DNA from: Chloroflexota bacterium
Lineage (GTDB): Bacteria; Chloroflexota; Limnocylindria; Limnocylindrales; CSP1-4
DNA: 16,786 bases
Direction of reading: 5' to 3'
Assembly (NCBI GenBank): GCA_021789355.1
Contig: JAJYJR010000052.1
Location: forward strand, 1 to 16,786
Each line of letters opens with the position of its first letter. The first letter of the stretch is position 1. The notes beneath the pieces are model-generated. The model was not told the DNA's origin and searched no databases. It saw nothing but the letters and a program-made list of their open reading frames with translations. Of the stretch, positions 7,723 to 15,440 are shown piece by piece. The position numbers and the translations under genes were made by a program.

Positions 7723-8628
7723 ATGGCGAAGGAGATCAGCTGCGCGATCGGCGTGCACGTCGATGCCGTGGCCGGCTGGCTCGGCTCCTACGGCGGCGAG
7801 GATTCGCCGTCCGACATCCAGCGCGGGATGTTCGCCGGCGAGGTGGGCATGCCCCGCCTGCTCAAGCTCTTCGAGCGAACGGGGCTCAGGACCACCTGGT
7901 TCATTCCGGGCCATTCGGTCGAGACGTTCCCCGACCAGACCGGGATGGTCGTCGCGGCCGGGCATGAGGTCGCAGCCCACGGCTACTCGCACGAGAACCC
8001 GGTGGCCATGACGGCGAGCCAGGAGGAGGACGTCCTCGCCCATTGCGTCGAGCTTATCGAGCGGGTCTCGGGACGCCGGCCTCGCGGCTACGTCGCCCCC
8101 TGGTGGGAGATGTCGAACGCGACCGGCGAGCTCCTGCTCCGCCACGGGTTCAGCTACGACAACAGCCAGATGTACAACGACTTCTCGCCCTTCTACGCCC
8201 GAGTGGGGGACACTTGGACGAAGGTCGACTACACCAAGCGCGCCGCCGAATGGATGAGGCCGCTGGTGCGCGGCCATGAGATCGACTTGGTCGAGATCGC
8301 CGCGAACTGGTACCTCGACGATCTGCCGCCGATGATGTTCATCAAGGCGAACCCGAACAGTCACGGCTTCGTGAACCCGCGTCACCTCGAGCAGATGTGG
8401 CGCGACGAGTTCGACTGGGTCTACCGGGAGTTCGACCACGCGGTCTTCCCGTTCACGATCCACCCGGACGTCAGCGGTCGACCCCAGGTTCTGCTCATGC
8501 TCGAGCGGATGATCGAGTACATCAGCGGCCACCCGGGTGTGCGCTGGCGCACCTTCGAGGAGATCGCCGACGACTTCCGGGGACGTGTACCGCTCGAGCC
8601 CGTGGCCGGGCCCTTGACAGCGCGCTGA
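7723..8628 (+). CDS. HP0310/cyclic-imidase-like polysaccharide deacetylase-fold hydrolase
   Basis: This 301-residue protein has the NodB/CE4 fold signature of the subgroup containing Helicobacter HpPgdA (HP0310) and bacterial cyclic imide hydrolases: [15 protein letters not shown] (15-29), [12 protein letters not shown] and [14 protein letters not shown]. The metal site looks complete with Asp14, His86 and His90 ([10 protein letters not shown]). No signal peptide or membrane segment is seen, which argues against cell-wall work and for a cytoplasmic ring-opening amide hydrolase. Residue 12, where the motif-1 catalytic Asp would be expected, is His (VHVDA). ATG 7723 has AGAGG 8 nt upstream; 112 nt separate it from the preceding SDR, and its stop overlaps the next start (TGATG). 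In context, opening of a cyclic imide or similar ring is the best guess. Confidence 0.88.
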   Translation: MAKEISCAIGVHVDAVAGWLGSYGGEDSPSDIQRGMFAGEVGMPRLLKLFERTGLRTTWFIPGHSVETFPDQTGMVVAAGHEVAAHGYSHENPVAMTASQEEDVLAHCVELIERVSGRRPRGYVAPWWEMSNATGELLLRHGFSYDNSQMYNDFSPFYARVGDTWTKVDYTKRAAEWMRPLVRGHEIDLVEIAANWYLDDLPPMMFIKANPNSHGFVNPRHLEQMWRDEFDWVYREFDHAVFPFTIHPDVSGRPQVLLMLERMIEYISGHPGVRWRTFEEIADDFRGRVPLEPVAGPLTAR

Positions 8629-9410
8629 TGGCCCCCTTCGACTTGTCGGGCCGGGTGGCCCTGATCACCGGTGGGGCCTCGGGCATAGGGGCCGCGACGG
8701 CACGCGTCTTCGCTCGGGCCGGGGCGGACATCGCCATCCCGTACAACCCGAACCTCGAGCATCGAATCGATGACGTCGTCCGCGATGTCGAGGCGGCCGG
8801 ACGGCGGATCATCACCGAGCCCGTGGACGTTCGTCGGACCGATCAGGTCGACGCGTTCACGGGCCGGACGATCGAGGTCTACGGTCGGCTCGACATCGTC
8901 CTTGCCAACGCGGGCGTGGCGCGCCTCGTGCCGGCCGAGCAGATCAGTGACGAGGCCTGGGACGAGGTCGTCGACGTCAACCTCAAGGGCGTCTGGCGGG
9001 CGTTCCGAGCCGCCATCCCGTACATGAAGAAGGCCCGCTACGGGCGGCTCCTCGCGACGACGTCGGTGTCGGGGGTGCCGAAGGCCTGGGAGAAGCACGC
9101 CCACTACACGGCCAGCAAGGGCGGCATCGTCGGTCTCTGCGCGACGCTGGCAGCCGAGCTCGGGCCGTTCGGGATCACGGTGAACTCCGTGGCCCCGGGC
9201 GTCGTCGAGACCCCGCAGGCGCTCGATCCGGTGAACTCGCTCGGCCCGGACCACATCCGCGAGTACATCGCCCGGATCCCGGTCGGGCGGATCGGGACGC
9301 CCGAGGACGTGGCCTACCTCTACCTGTACCTCGCCAGCGAGGAGGCCGGCTTCGTCAACGGCGCCGTCTTCACCATCGACGGCGGCGAGGGGATCGCGGG
9401 ATCGGAATGA
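8628..9410 (+). CDS. SDR-family oxidoreductase (second)
   Basis: This is a 260-residue classical SDR. It has TGGASGIG at 14-21, NAG at 94-96 (ANAG replacing NNAG), a catalytic serine at 146 or 148 (TTSVSG), and Tyr160 and Lys164 in YTASK. After strand 2 there is no acidic residue (AIPYNPN), so cofactor preference differs from the first SDR and NADP is possible. The ATG overlaps the preceding stop by one base and has no clear ribosome binding site, so translation is probably coupled. Its end overlaps the next gene by four bases (ATGA). Two SDRs with different cofactor pockets in one operon suggest two separate redox steps, or an epimerisation by oxidation and reduction. This is inference. Confidence 0.9.
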   Translation: MAPFDLSGRVALITGGASGIGAATARVFARAGADIAIPYNPNLEHRIDDVVRDVEAAGRRIITEPVDVRRTDQVDAFTGRTIEVYGRLDIVLANAGVARLVPAEQISDEAWDEVVDVNLKGVWRAFRAAIPYMKKARYGRLLATTSVSGVPKAWEKHAHYTASKGGIVGLCATLAAELGPFGITVNSVAPGVVETPQALDPVNSLGPDHIREYIARIPVGRIGTPEDVAYLYLYLASEEAGFVNGAVFTIDGGEGIAGSE

Positions 9411-10228
9411 GGGCCGGGGGCGCCGCCGCCTACGACACTGGCCGTACGAGGGTCGTCGGGGTCATCGGCGGGATGGGGCCGCTCGCGACTGCCGATTTTT
9501 TCCGGCGTCTCGTCGATGCCACCGACGCGGCCACGGATCAGGAGCACCTGCACGTCCTCATCGACAGCGATCCGACCGTTCCCGACCGCACGGCCTTCCT
9601 CTTGCACGGCGGGCCAGACCCGGCGCCGATGCTGATCGCCATGGCGCGTCGTCTGGAGGCGGCGGGGGCCGATCTGCTCGTCATCGCCTGCAACACGGCC
9701 CACGCGGTGACGGCCCGCGTCGCGCCGGCCGTCAGGGTTCCGCTGCTCGACTGGACTGACGAGGCGGCGGCAGGGGTCGTCGCCGCGATGCCCGAGCTCT
9801 CAGACATCGGCCTTCTCGCAACCGACGGCACGCTTGCCGCCCGGCTCTACGACGCTGTCTTCGAGCCTCATGGGATCCGCGTTCTCGTACCCGACCCGCC
9901 GATGCAGCGGCGGGTCATGGCCGCGATCTACGGCGAGGGCGGCGTCAAGTCGGGTGGGGCCGGACTGGTACGGCACCGCGATGCGCTGCAGCAGGTCGCG
10001 GAAGCGCTGTGCGCGGCCGGTGCACAGGCCATCCTGCTCGGCTGCACCGAGCTGGGCGTCCTCGACGCAGCCTCGCCGGCGCCATGGCCCGTTCCGGCGT
10101 TCGACGCGGCCGAACTCGCGGCGCGTCGTGTCGTCGAACTCGCGGGCGGACGCCTGCGCGAGGCCCGTCCGGGCAATCGGGCATCAGAGCTAGCCTCGGC
10201 CACAGAGACACGGAGGATGCAGCGGTGA
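9407..10228 (+). CDS. Aspartate/glutamate racemase-family protein
   Basis: The protein has 273 residues. GVIGGMGPLATADFF (18-32) is the N-terminal signature of the aspartate racemase branch. The two catalytic cysteines of this cofactor-independent family are present: Cys95 in ACNTAH and Cys213 in GCTEL. It should therefore be an active racemase, interconverting L- and D-aspartate or a related amino acid. About 14 residues precede the conserved core; the ATG overlaps the upstream SDR stop (ATGA) and GGGA stands 5 nt before it. Its stop overlaps the GTG of the cyclase. With the asparaginase it points to aspartate-like chemistry. Other family members act on hydantoins, allantoin or maleate, so the substrate stays open. 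Confidence 0.9.
   Translation: MRAGGAAAYDTGRTRVVGVIGGMGPLATADFFRRLVDATDAATDQEHLHVLIDSDPTVPDRTAFLLHGGPDPAPMLIAMARRLEAAGADLLVIACNTAHAVTARVAPAVRVPLLDWTDEAAAGVVAAMPELSDIGLLATDGTLAARLYDAVFEPHGIRVLVPDPPMQRRVMAAIYGEGGVKSGGAGLVRHRDALQQVAEALCAAGAQAILLGCTELGVLDAASPAPWPVPAFDAAELAARRVVELAGGRLREARPGNRASELASATETRRMQR
10212..10216 (+). promoter_or_regulatory. Ribosome binding site deciding the cyclase GTG start
   Basis: GGAGG, inside the end of the racemase gene, stands 8 nt before GTG 10225. There is no ATG before the conserved protein start, so this site fixes the GTG. Confidence 0.75.
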
Positions 10229-10941
10229 CCTGGTCTCCTCAGCTGATCGATCTCACCCGACCCATGACGGAACAGACGATCATCGAGCTCGCGGGCAAGA
10301 TGGTCGAGGGTGACTCTCCCTACAAGGTCTTCAAGCTTGAGTACCTGCGGGACTGGGAGCACGAGAACGGGACGGTTTGCCAGTGGACGCTCAACGACCA
10401 CTTCGGGACCCATCTCGACGCCCCCTACCACATCGTGCGCGACCGGCCGGCGGTCGACGGCGTCGACATCAACCGACTGATCGGCGAGGCGGTCGTGGTC
10501 GACTGCAGCTTCGCGCACGGCCGGGGCATCACGGGCGAAGACTTCGAACGGGCACTGCCCAAGGTCCAGGCTGGTGACATCGTGCTCGTTTTCCAGGGCG
10601 AGCAGCCGGCCAGCCTCGACGAGTACATCAAGGTCCAGACGTACGTCGATCCCGACGGCGCGGAGTGGCTCGTCAAGAAGGGCGTCAAGTCGGTCGGCGT
10701 CGAGGCCTTCAGCTTCGAGCACTTCTACGAGGGCATCTTCGTTCACGACTACTACAACAAGGCCACGCCGCCCCCGCACTGGCCGGCCCACGCGATCTGC
10801 CTCTCCAGCGACGTCTACATCATCGAGGGCCTCGGGAACCTGGAGCGAGTCGTCGGCAAACGCGTCCGGTTCTCCGCCCTGCCGCTTCCGGTCCCTGGAT
10901 CGAGCGGCTCGCCGGTCCGTGCGGTGGCCTGGGAGGAGTGA
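10225..10941 (+). CDS. Cyclase-family (kynurenine formamidase-like) metal hydrolase
   Basis: The protein has 238 residues. The metal-binding motif is complete in DHFGTHLDAPYH: His59, His63, Asp65 and His69. A conserved middle part (GDIVLVFQ, VKSVGVEAFSFEH) and the end FSALPLPVPGSSGSPVRAVA follow. Family members hydrolyse amide bonds (N-formylkynurenine, isatin and others). No tryptophan-pathway genes are nearby, so kynurenine formamidase itself is unlikely; hydrolysis of an amide or imide intermediate of this cluster is more plausible. Starting at GTG 10225, it overlaps the racemase stop by four bases and has a strong ribosome site. An intact member of the same family as the broken gene at 2747-3043, it belongs to a different subgroup. 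Confidence 0.92.
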   Translation: MTWSPQLIDLTRPMTEQTIIELAGKMVEGDSPYKVFKLEYLRDWEHENGTVCQWTLNDHFGTHLDAPYHIVRDRPAVDGVDINRLIGEAVVVDCSFAHGRGITGEDFERALPKVQAGDIVLVFQGEQPASLDEYIKVQTYVDPDGAEWLVKKGVKSVGVEAFSFEHFYEGIFVHDYYNKATPPPHWPAHAICLSSDVYIIEGLGNLERVVGKRVRFSALPLPVPGSSGSPVRAVAWEE

Positions 10942-10999
10942 CGGGCGCCCGGAACGGGGTCCGGGCTGCACGGACGTGACCTTGAGCGCAGGTCCGCCG

Positions 11000-12097
11000 A
11001 TGCCGCCGCTGGACGCCCTGCGAGGGCTCGACACACCGGCCGTCCTCGTCGATCTCGACGTCGTCGCGTCCAACATCGCGGCGATGCAGGCGATCGCCAG
11101 AAGGGCCGGGGTCGCGCTCCGCCCACACGCGAAGACGCACAAGAGCGTGCGGATCGCTCGTCGGCAGCTCGAAGCGGGCGCGTCCGGCATCACCGTCGCC
11201 AAGGTCGCCGAGGCCGAGGCTTTTCGCGGCGCAGGGATCAGCGACATCTTCATCGCGTATCCGATCGTCGGCGAGGTCAAGTTGGCCAGACTCGCCCCAC
11301 TGGTGGCGGACGGCGAGATCGTCCTCGCCGCGGACTCGGTGGAAGTGGCGGCCGGGTACAGCAGCCTCGCGGTTCGTGTCGGGCGGACCATCCCGGTCCT
11401 GCTCGAGATCGACTCGGGAATGCACCGCGTGGGCGTTGAAGCTCGCGCCGCCGGCGAGGCCGGGGTCGGGATCGCTCGGCTGCCCGGGCTCGAGCTCCGT
11501 GGCATCATGACCCACGCCGGGCACGCCCACGACGTCGCCACCGAGAGCGACGTGGCGGCGATCGCCCGTGACGAGATCCGATCGCTCCAGGCGGCCCGGG
11601 ATGCCCTGGAGCTCGCGGGCATCGAGATCGCGGTCGTGTCTGCCGGCTCGACGATCACGGCCCCGTACCTGTCAGCGTCCGACGGCGTCACGGAGGTGCG
11701 GCCCGGCACCTACGTCTACAACGACTTCCGGACGCTCGAACTGTTCGCCTGCACCCCTTCGCAGATGGCCGCCTCGATGCTCGTGACGGTCGTCAGCCGG
11801 GGACCGGGCCGGGCCGTCGTGGACGCGGGCAACAAGACCCTGACCCTGACGCGAACCGAACAGCACGGCTACGGTCGGCTCCGGGGTCGGCCTCGGAGCC
11901 GCTTCACCCGCCTGTCCGAAGAGCATGGCGTCATCGAGCTCGCCCCGGAGGACGAGGACCTGCAGGTGGGTGATCTCGCGGAGGTGCTGCCGGTCCACGT
12001 GTGCGCCTGGATGGACCTGCAGCGAGAGGTCTACGGGACCCTGGACGGAAACGTGGGGGAGGTTATTCCGGTCGAGGCGATGCGCTCGAGCCGATAG
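11000..12097 (+). CDS. D-threonine aldolase / D-serine dehydratase-like PLP enzyme
   Basis: This 365-residue protein has the alanine-racemase-type TIM barrel (about 10-255) of the DSD1/D-threonine aldolase family. RPHAKTHKS at 41-49 carries the PLP-binding lysine (Lys45 by family pattern). IDSGMHRVG, MTHAGHA and SAGSTITA are cofactor-site motifs. The C-terminal beta domain ends with His333-Val-Cys335 (PVHVCAWMD), the metal pair of this family. Members cleave beta-hydroxy-D-amino acids (D-threonine, 3-hydroxyaspartate) to glycine plus an aldehyde, or deaminate D-serine. As last gene of the operon, 58 nt after the cyclase, it may give the final C-C cleavage or deamination. ATG 11000 is preferred, with AGG 9 nt upstream; a slightly longer GTG form is possible. 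Confidence 0.9.
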   Translation: MPPLDALRGLDTPAVLVDLDVVASNIAAMQAIARRAGVALRPHAKTHKSVRIARRQLEAGASGITVAKVAEAEAFRGAGISDIFIAYPIVGEVKLARLAPLVADGEIVLAADSVEVAAGYSSLAVRVGRTIPVLLEIDSGMHRVGVEARAAGEAGVGIARLPGLELRGIMTHAGHAHDVATESDVAAIARDEIRSLQAARDALELAGIEIAVVSAGSTITAPYLSASDGVTEVRPGTYVYNDFRTLELFACTPSQMAASMLVTVVSRGPGRAVVDAGNKTLTLTRTEQHGYGRLRGRPRSRFTRLSEEHGVIELAPEDEDLQVGDLAEVLPVHVCAWMDLQREVYGTLDGNVGEVIPVEAMRSSR

Positions 12098-12222
12098 GTG
12101 GCTCCGCGCGGGATCGATCGTCCGGCTGCTCTTGCGCGATGCTGGCGGGCGAGTCCGCGTCGGACAGGCGCTTCTCGTTGGGCACATTGGCACTCCATGG
12201 AAGTCTCGGCCGGGCTCCGAGC

Positions 12223-13320
12223 CTACGCCGCCCCCCGCTCACGCCGGTCCGTCCGATCCTCGTCCCACACCGGAGCGTCGATCCGGATCCGGTCGATCGC
12301 CTCAGTTGCCGCCCCGCCGACGAGGGCGTCGAGGTAGCGCATCGTCGTCTCGACCGACGAGTGACGAAGCAGCGCCTGGACCTGGACGATCGTGGCACCG
12401 CCGCGAAAGGCGAGGACCGCGCCTGTTGCCCGCAGGCAGTGCGGGCTGAACCGGTCGCCGATGATCCCGACGTCTCCGAGGCGGCTCCGGACGATGGCGT
12501 AGACGGGATACCGCGTCATCGGCGCGAGGGGGCTGGAGCCGGTCCGGCTACGCGCCGCGAGCAGAGCCCGGCTGTCGACGGGCAGGAAGACCGGATCGGA
12601 CGGGCCGAGCCGCTGGCCGGTTGCCCGTTGGTACGCGAGCCGCCAGTTCTGGAGCGTGCGCCAGACGTCGTCGGGCAGGTCAAGGTGCGCGGGCTTGCGA
12701 CCCTTCCCGACGAAACTGATGCGCATCCGACCGCTCGACTCGCTGAAGCGCCCCCAGCGCAGGGAGGCTGCCTCGCTCGTCCGCAGGCACAGCCGAACGA
12801 GAACGGTGATGAGCGCGTAGTCGCGCATCGCGGAGAGCCCGACGACGGGGTCGTCGAACTCCGAGGTTGTGGCTGTCAGGACCGTCTCGATCTGCGCCTT
12901 GGTCAGGGCCGGCGTCCGGGTCTCGGGCAACCGGCTCGGAAACGTGATGTGCTCAAACGGGTTCTCCTCGACGAGCTTGCGCTTGATCGCCATCTTGAAG
13001 AGGCGGCGGATCGTGAGCAGCTTGAGGTGCTGCGTGCCTTGGGCGTAACGGTCGATCGCGGCCGCGTATGCGAGCGCGTCGTCCTCGGTCGCCTCGAGCG
13101 GATCGACTCCCTCGCCGGCGCACCAGCGCAGGTAGCCCACGAGCTCCTGCGCGTACGACCGGGTCGACTGCTCGGTCCGGCAGCCGCGGACCAGGTCGTA
13201 GGCGAGCTCCCGGACGGCCTCGGGCGGCGTCCAGCTCAGGCGGCCCAGAACCTTCTCGAGGATTACCCTCCGGTCGAATGGTGTGTAGTCGAGCCTGGTG
13301 CCTTGGGCGTAGCGGGTCAT
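12223..13320 (-). CDS. Tyrosine recombinase/integrase (second), XerC/D-like
   Basis: This is a 365-residue site-specific recombinase. The N-terminal SAM-like domain covers about 35-125 (TRSYAQELVGYLRWCAGEG). The catalytic domain has Arg180 (LCLRTSEAASLRW), Lys206 (VGKGRK), His294 and Arg297 (HCLRATG), His320 (LLRHSS) and nucleophile Tyr329 (TTMRYLD), so it looks active. ATG 13320 is chosen because GGAG lies 8 nt upstream; the open frame continues to 14001 but only as antisense of the regulator gene. It is last in a minus-strand series with an XRE regulator, AAA protease and small protein, and converges on the catabolic operon with 125 nt between the stops. It is unlike the first integrase, so two separate elements are present. 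RYAQGT occurs at residues 3-8 and 91-96, from a 14-bp DNA repeat. Confidence 0.93.
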   Translation of the reverse strand: MTRYAQGTRLDYTPFDRRVILEKVLGRLSWTPPEAVRELAYDLVRGCRTEQSTRSYAQELVGYLRWCAGEGVDPLEATEDDALAYAAAIDRYAQGTQHLKLLTIRRLFKMAIKRKLVEENPFEHITFPSRLPETRTPALTKAQIETVLTATTSEFDDPVVGLSAMRDYALITVLVRLCLRTSEAASLRWGRFSESSGRMRISFVGKGRKPAHLDLPDDVWRTLQNWRLAYQRATGQRLGPSDPVFLPVDSRALLAARSRTGSSPLAPMTRYPVYAIVRSRLGDVGIIGDRFSPHCLRATGAVLAFRGGATIVQVQALLRHSSVETTMRYLDALVGGAATEAIDRIRIDAPVWDEDRTDRRERGAA

Positions 13321-13531
13321 GGCGGTATCTCCGGTTCGCGAAGGTCGGTGGTTGACTTCGTGGACCGGCCCGCCGGTGGCCCCCGCCCAGACCGTAGGGT
13401 GGAAGCACACTTGAAACTGTGTTGCGACGAGGCCGTCTTTCCCTGCCGGCTCCAGCGAGCGAGGCCGGCGCATATCCCGCGGACGACGGCGAACCAGGTC
13501 CGCCGGGAGGTTCAGCGGCGCCCCGCTGCTG
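13321..13531. other. Spacer between XRE gene and second integrase
   Basis: No gene is seen in these 211 bases. The stretch around 13409-13427 (CACA, eight bases, TGTG) is slightly less GC-rich and imperfectly symmetrical and could be part of a promoter, operator or attachment core for the recombinase. Nothing firmer can be said. Confidence 0.35.
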
Positions 13532-14056
13532 TCAAGTAAGTCGGCCGTCTTTGGCGGAGAACCCCTGGAGAGCGGTCGGTTCGAGATCGATGAGGAGGGC
13601 GCGTCCGAGGCGGCGGACCTCGGCGAGGGTCGGCTCGATATGACCGCCTTCGATTCTGTGCAGCCTTCGCGGCGACAGGCGCGCGGCCCGAGAGAGCTCG
13701 ATCGGCGGGACATTCCGCTCGAGCCGGGCCGCCTGGACCGCCGCCCCGACAGCGCGACCGATGCCACGGTCGCGGAGCCGCGGTGATCGCCGGCGGGGCG
13801 AGAACGTCGCGGAGTCGACGAGCCGGCCGATGGGCAGACCAAGCAGGTCACCCAGCATGGCGAGCGAGCCGAGTGGCGGATCGAGCACGCCCCGCTCCCA
13901 GCGCGAGAGGATCGACTGTGACGAGCCGAGCCGGGCCGCGAGGTCTGCCTGGCTCCACCCTCTGGCGACCCGATTGGCACGGAGCACCGTCCCGAGGCCA
14001 CTCGGGCGCCGGTCGGGCGGGGCGCCGCGGGTGATGTCGACGCTACCCGTCAGCAT
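13532..14056 (-). CDS. XRE-family regulator with two HTH domains
   Basis: The protein has 174 residues. The first Cro/CI-type HTH covers about 21-80 (RGWSQADLAARLGSSQSILS, then RWERG). A second, more diverged XRE-like HTH covers about 101-160 (ELSRAARLSPRRLHRIEGGH). A basic linker separates them (SPRRRSPRLRDRG). No ligand or peptidase domain is present. Its ATG lies inside the end of the AAA metalloprotease gene with a 14-nt overlap and no clear ribosome site, so translation is probably coupled to that of the protease. Position beside an integrase and opposite a small excisionase-like gene makes a repressor of excision genes the likely role. Two HTH units in one chain could bind two half-sites without a dimer. 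Function is inferred. Confidence 0.88.
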   Translation of the reverse strand: MLTGSVDITRGAPPDRRPSGLGTVLRANRVARGWSQADLAARLGSSQSILSRWERGVLDPPLGSLAMLGDLLGLPIGRLVDSATFSPRRRSPRLRDRGIGRAVGAAVQAARLERNVPPIELSRAARLSPRRLHRIEGGHIEPTLAEVRRLGRALLIDLEPTALQGFSAKDGRLT

Positions 14057-15440
14057 CGAGATCGGTGAGGAGCTTCCGCAACTCTTCGCCGGTGAGCGAC
14101 GTCTCGGGCGCGGCGAGGACTTCCCGGGCGATCCGGACCAGCGCTGCCGCTCGGCCGCCGAGGGTGGCGAGGACTTCCGCAAGGAGCGCATTCGCCCTGG
14201 CCTCGATCGCCACGTGGAGGCCGGCCCGCATCCGCTCCGAGCCACGGTCGGACGCGGTCCCCTCCTCGAGCTGCGCGAGCGAGTAAGGGGTGACGATCTG
14301 GTGCCAGGCTACGAGGTGCGTGGTCGCCGCCTCCCGGTCGCGTGCCGCGCCGGTTGTCATGCCGGCCTCGCCGAAGACGATGCGCTCCGCGGCCGCTCCG
14401 GCGAGGGCGACCCTGACAAGCCGGAGCTCCCGCTCGAGGGTCGGCTGGCCCCGCTCGATCGCGTCGGCCAGTTGGGTCTGTCCACCGAGCTCATGGCGAT
14501 TGAGCTCGACTGCCACGACCGCATCGGCCCCGAAGAGTAGACGGGCCATCAGGGCGTGACCGGCTTCGTGGACTGCGTCGACGAAGCCTGGCTCGCGGAC
14601 CCGAGTCTCGTCGGCGACCACGTAGCCCTCCGCGATGACGTCCTGCAGGAGATCCTGGCGCAGGGCGTCCGTGTGGTCGGGGAGCGAGCGGGTGCAGGCC
14701 TCCTCGACCGCGATCGCGAGCCCTGCGCCGCTCCAACCTCCGGTCCGATCCGCGATCGTGTCGAGGTCGAGCCGGCCATCGACCGCCAGGCCGGCGACCG
14801 CCCGCTCGAGGAGAGCCAGCCGTTCGGCCCTTGTCGGCAGTGAACACTCGAGACGCGGCGCGAGCCGGCCGGGCCGGGTGGCGGCTGACGATAGCGCATA
14901 GGCAGGGGCAGTGGTAAGCGCGACCGTGACCGGGCTCGCCTCGGGTCGGGACACGCCGTCGAGTGCCTCGCACAGCGCGGAGAGGGCGGCTTCGTCGGCC
15001 TCCTGTGCGATGCCGTTACCGATGATCGCCTCGGCCTCGTCAAGCACCACCACGGTCCGCCGGCCCGTGCGGCCCATCTCCAGGGACAGATGGGCGTACA
15101 GCTCGATGATTCGTTCGGCGTCGAGTGAGGAGGTCGGTGGCGCGACCACATCGGCCTCGACCTCGCTCGCGAACGCCCGGGCGAGGACCGTCTTGCCGAC
15201 GCCCGGCGGGCCGGCGATGACGACGCCGCGGCCCAACCTGACACGCAAGGCCGCCAGATCCTCGGGCGGCCGGCGGAGCATCTCGGCGATGACCCGCAGG
15301 TACCGGATCGCGCGATCGTGTCCGATCACCTCGGCCCAGTCCGTGCGGCGGCCTGCGAACCGCCACGATTGGACCAGCCCGGCCATCGGCCGGTCAGGAC
15401 GATCGGGCGATCGTCGCGTCCGCTCCTGGTGGGCCGTCAT
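14043..15440 (-). CDS. FtsH-like AAA+ ATPase with M41 metalloprotease domain, no membrane anchor
   Basis: The protein has 465 residues. The AAA+ module (about 35-270) has Walker A GPPGVGKT at 77-84, Walker B VVVLDEAEAI at 130-139 and the arginine segment TRPGRL at 189-193 as in FtsH. The M41-type protease domain (about 285-460) has HEAGH at 291-295 and TTGAARD with Asp368, the positions of the FtsH zinc ligands. Unlike FtsH there are no N-terminal membrane helices, and the first 35 residues are charged, so it should be soluble. It is much shorter than FtsH. Its start overlaps the upstream 92-residue gene by four bases (ATGA), and its end overlaps the XRE gene by 14. The setting suggests an ATP-dependent protease acting on the element's repressor, comparable in role to ImmA but of another family. 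Domains are confident; target is inference. Confidence 0.88.
   Translation of the reverse strand: MTAHQERTRRSPDRPDRPMAGLVQSWRFAGRRTDWAEVIGHDRAIRYLRVIAEMLRRPPEDLAALRVRLGRGVVIAGPPGVGKTVLARAFASEVEADVVAPPTSSLDAERIIELYAHLSLEMGRTGRRTVVVLDEAEAIIGNGIAQEADEAALSALCEALDGVSRPEASPVTVALTTAPAYALSSAATRPGRLAPRLECSLPTRAERLALLERAVAGLAVDGRLDLDTIADRTGGWSGAGLAIAVEEACTRSLPDHTDALRQDLLQDVIAEGYVVADETRVREPGFVDAVHEAGHALMARLLFGADAVVAVELNRHELGGQTQLADAIERGQPTLERELRLVRVALAGAAAERIVFGEAGMTTGAARDREAATTHLVAWHQIVTPYSLAQLEEGTASDRGSERMRAGLHVAIEARANALLAEVLATLGGRAAALVRIAREVLAAPETSLTGEELRKLLTDLDADG

Noticed and set aside
10225..10941. Tryptophan-to-anthranilate gene (kynB) assignment for the cyclase
   Set aside because: No kynureninase or tryptophan dioxygenase gene is nearby, and the surrounding genes point to aspartate-like chemistry.
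13405..13435. tRNA-Ser-like anticodon arm (CTTGAAA flanked by CACA/TGTG)
   Set aside because: The stem does not close with a 7-nt loop, and no acceptor, D or T arm can be built around it.
13321..14001. Upstream extension of the second integrase frame to 592 codons
   Set aside because: The extra part is antisense or out-of-frame to the XRE regulator and serine/arginine-rich; the ATG at 13320 has a ribosome site and begins the recombinase.
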